DNA of 64,000 nucleotides. It comes from Pseudomonas floridensis (lineage in GTDB: Bacteria > Pseudomonadota > Gammaproteobacteria > Pseudomonadales > Pseudomonadaceae). The stretch lies in the NCBI RefSeq assembly GCF_002087235.1, contig NZ_MUIO01000019.1, positions 88,985-152,984 of the forward strand, given 5' to 3'. A program made the position numbers and the translations under genes. Positions 62,004 to 64,000 of this stretch are shown in pieces (position 1 is the stretch's first letter; each line of letters begins with the position of its first letter). Under the pieces are notes generated by a model, which saw only the letters and a program-made list of their open reading frames with translations, did no database searches and had not been told where the DNA came from.

Positions 62004-62858
62004 TCAAAGGCTGTGAAAGTGCTGCATCATCCGCTCGGCATCTGCCGGCTGACCGCTAAACAGCTCGAAGGCTTTTACGGCCTGAAACACCGCCATGGTG
62101 GTGCCGTCCAGCGTGCGGCATCCCAGCGCGCGGGCATGCTTCAACAGTTCGGTTTCCAGCGGAAAATAAATGATTTCCGCGACCCACTGCGTAGCGCGCA
62201 ACAGCTCCAGCGGCAACGGGGTGCCGGGTAGTTTGAGCATGCCGACCGGCGTGGTATTGACCACCCCATCGGCCTCGGCCATAGCTGCGGGCAGGTCCAG
62301 GCCCACGTGCGCTCGGCCGGCACCAAAATGCCGGTTGAGGTTGTCGACCAGCATCTGGGCGCGTTGCGTTTCAACCTCGAAGACACTCAGGCGCTCGACG
62401 CCTGCGCTCAACAATGCGTAGGCCACCGCTGCGCCTGCACCGCCTGCACCCATCTGCACCACATGCTGACGGGGTGCCTGATCCAGACCGCGCTTGAAGC
62501 CTTCGGCGAACCCCAGGCAGTCGGTATTATGGCCGGTGCTTTTGCCGTTCTTGAACACCACAGTATTGACTGCGCCGATGCCCCGGGCTTCTTCGGACAG
62601 ATCGTCCAGCAGCGGGATGACCGCCTGCTTGCAGGGAAACGTGATGTTCAGCCCGGTGAAGCCGCAATCGCGGGCCCCTTCGAGCAGACGGGGCAGGGCG
62701 TCGATGTCGAGCTTGAGCGCATCGATGTCGATCAGGCGATACAGGTAACGGATGCCCTGCGCATCGCCTTCGTGCTCGTGCAAGGCCGGGGTTCGCGAGG
62801 CCTGGATGCCCGAGCCGATCAGGCCGGCGAGGATGGAGGTGTGTTCAGCGTGACTCAT
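62004..62858 (-). CDS. aroE: Shikimate/quinate dehydrogenase (AroE-like paralogue)
   Basis: 284 aa. The substrate-site segment is GSGIQASRTPALHEHEG, with the catalytic Lys77 (TFPCKQ) and Asp113 (NTDCLGF) and the Rossmann motif GAGGAG (137-142). The SRTPALHE form differs from housekeeping AroE and matches the catabolic, usually NAD-dependent quinate/shikimate dehydrogenase subgroup. With quiC beside it, it would oxidise shikimate to 3-dehydroshikimate, or quinate to 3-dehydroquinate. The biosynthetic aroE should lie elsewhere. Confidence 0.85.
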   Translation of the reverse strand: MSHAEHTSILAGLIGSGIQASRTPALHEHEGDAQGIRYLYRLIDIDALKLDIDALPRLLEGARDCGFTGLNITFPCKQAVIPLLDDLSEEARGIGAVNTVVFKNGKSTGHNTDCLGFAEGFKRGLDQAPRQHVVQMGAGGAGAAVAYALLSAGVERLSVFEVETQRAQMLVDNLNRHFGAGRAHVGLDLPAAMAEADGVVNTTPVGMLKLPGTPLPLELLRATQWVAEIIYFPLETELLKHARALGCRTLDGTTMAVFQAVKAFELFSGQPADAERMMQHFHSL

Positions 62859-63046
62859 GACAATAGGTCTCTTGTTTTTGTCTTGCCACCCGCATGTGGG
62901 CAGTTGTCGAAAAAATGTACCAGATGGTTAATAGTGACGCAGTGCCCGATCGTTTGTCATGCGCTGATTCTGTGCGGTGATCGCCCCGATCAGTGATAAT
63001 GCCCGGCCAGCCGCCCCAGCCTGTCCACGAGATGATGAGCCCACGC

Positions 63047-63937
63047 ATGTCCGAGTCCGTTTTCCGCGCCGCGCACCAACAAGCCAGCACGCTGTACCTG
63101 CCAGCAGGCCCTTGGACGACGGTGCTGGATTGCCTGTGCGCGAAGTTTCCGGCCATCGGTCGCGAAGAATGGCTGGACCGCATTGCTCGCGCTCGTGTGC
63201 TGGATGCCGACGGGAACGCCATTGCGGTTGATCTGGCGTACCGCGAGGGGCTGAAGATCCATTATTTTCGCGAAGTGCCAAACGAGACGCCGATTCCGGT
63301 CGTCGAGACCATTCTCTACGCCGACGAACATCTGGTGGTTGCCGACAAACCGCACTTTCTGCCGGTTACGCCCGCGGGCGAATACGTCGAGCAGACGCTG
63401 CTGCGCCGGTTGATACGCCGCCTCGACAACCCGGACCTGGTGCCGCTGCATCGCATCGATCGCCACACGGCCGGGCTGGTGTTGTTCTCCGCCAACCGGC
63501 AGACCCGGTCGGCGTACCAGGCGCTGTTTCCAACGCGGCGTATCGATAAATTCTACGAGGCCATTGCACCGGCGTTGTCGTCGCTGACGTTCCCGCGGGT
63601 GCATGAGAGCCGTCTGGTCGATGGCGAGCCGTTTTTCCGCATGCAAGAAGGGCCCGGCCCGGCCAATACCCAGACCCGCATCGAGGTGCTCGAACGCAAT
63701 GGTCCGCTCTGGCGCTACGGGCTGTACCCGGTCACCGGCAAGAAACATCAGTTGCGCGTGCACATGGCGGCGCTCGGTGCCGCAATTTGCAACGACCCGT
63801 TCTACCCGCAGGTGATCCGGGATGCCGTCGATGACTACCAGCAGCCGCTCAAGCTGCTCGCCAGGGCGTTGCGTTTCGACGATCCTCTCAGCGGCGCAGC
63901 GCGTGAATTTCAGAGCCGCTTGACGCTCGACTGGTAA
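63047..63937 (+). CDS. RluA-family pseudouridine synthase
   Basis: 296 aa from the ATG at 63047 (MSESVFRAAHQQAS); in-frame starts at 62993 and 63032 are alternatives. The RluA active-site motif HRIDRHTAGLVLFS carries the catalytic aspartate near residue 137, and GKKHQLRVHMAALGAAICND is the conserved C-terminal RNA-binding motif. It isomerises uridine to pseudouridine in rRNA or tRNA; the target site is not clear. Confidence 0.9.
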   Translation: MSESVFRAAHQQASTLYLPAGPWTTVLDCLCAKFPAIGREEWLDRIARARVLDADGNAIAVDLAYREGLKIHYFREVPNETPIPVVETILYADEHLVVADKPHFLPVTPAGEYVEQTLLRRLIRRLDNPDLVPLHRIDRHTAGLVLFSANRQTRSAYQALFPTRRIDKFYEAIAPALSSLTFPRVHESRLVDGEPFFRMQEGPGPANTQTRIEVLERNGPLWRYGLYPVTGKKHQLRVHMAALGAAICNDPFYPQVIRDAVDDYQQPLKLLARALRFDDPLSGAAREFQSRLTLDW

Positions 63938-64000
63938 GTACAACCGCATGGCCAAACGCCAGGCAGAAAAAAACCCGCACCAGGCGTAATGCTGTTCACT

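Noticed and set aside
59308..62007. Long open frame (899 codons) antisense to quiC and the TetR gene
   Set aside because: quiC has complete active-site residues and correct length on the plus strand; the antisense frame spans two genes and shows no motif.
1..64000. tRNA, rRNA, CRISPR, transposase or prophage features
   Set aside because: None was recognised by eye on either strand; the direct repeats found are protein-coding modules or short operators, not CRISPR repeats.

Overview
The window is chromosomal DNA of a high-GC gammaproteobacterium. Gene order and products point to Pseudomonas, most likely the P. syringae complex. The run ppsR/ppsA - hydrolase - rraA - cmaX - crfX - cmpX - sigX - oprF - cobA - nas genes is the classic Pseudomonas order, and a sec-signal-free GH68 levansucrase is typical of plant-associated P. 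syringae. No rRNA, tRNA, CRISPR array, transposase or prophage gene was seen.

Layout. (1) 1-6.9 kb, minus strand: two tandem genes for very large repeat proteins. The complete one (about 1,750 aa) has a signal peptide, 18 tandem modules of about 65 aa, a PI-PLC-X-like phosphodiesterase domain and a duplicated C-terminal module. The second runs off the left edge. (2) 7-16.2 kb: PEP synthase and its regulator, a hydrolase, rraA, then the envelope-stress block cmaX-crfX-cmpX-sigX-oprF. (3) 16.2-28.5 kb: nitrate assimilation (cobA, nitrate reductase, its FAD electron donor, a PP2C/kinase fusion, nitrate transporter, nasT, nasS) with a levansucrase gene inside. Three operons each start with a sigma-54 promoter, an ANTAR-type hexaloop hairpin and an intrinsic terminator before the first start codon, the arrangement expected for NasT antitermination. 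No nitrite reductase gene is present. (4) 28.5-37.4 kb: housekeeping genes pyrD, rmf, rlmL, a membrane diguanylate cyclase, dacB, yggL. (5) 37.5-45.3 kb: a BvgS/RocS-like hybrid kinase, a LuxR-type regulator, a receiver-only protein, a dGTPase-like protein and an EAL phosphodiesterase; TTCCTACA boxes lie in the intergenic regions. (6) 45.4-49 kb: yqjD/yqjE/yqjK-like stress membrane genes, an acyltransferase, a PAP2-like membrane protein and a glutaredoxin-like protein. (7) 49-63 kb: catabolism of quinate/shikimate-derived compounds to protocatechuate and onward: pcaQ, pcaHG, pcaK, pcaB, pcaC, an OprD-type porin, an EamA transporter, an MFS transporter, quiC, a TetR regulator and an AroE-like dehydrogenase. 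A consensus-like PcaQ box precedes pcaH, and a shared palindrome-plus-direct-repeat operator sits in two divergent intergenic regions. pcaD is missing between pcaB and pcaC. The window ends with an RluA-family pseudouridine synthase.

The strongest leads are the tandem repeat/PLC-like genes, the threefold sigma-54/hexaloop/terminator leader that includes nasST itself, and the duplicated operator linking quiC with the EamA and porin genes. All assignments come from reading the sequence; no database search was run.
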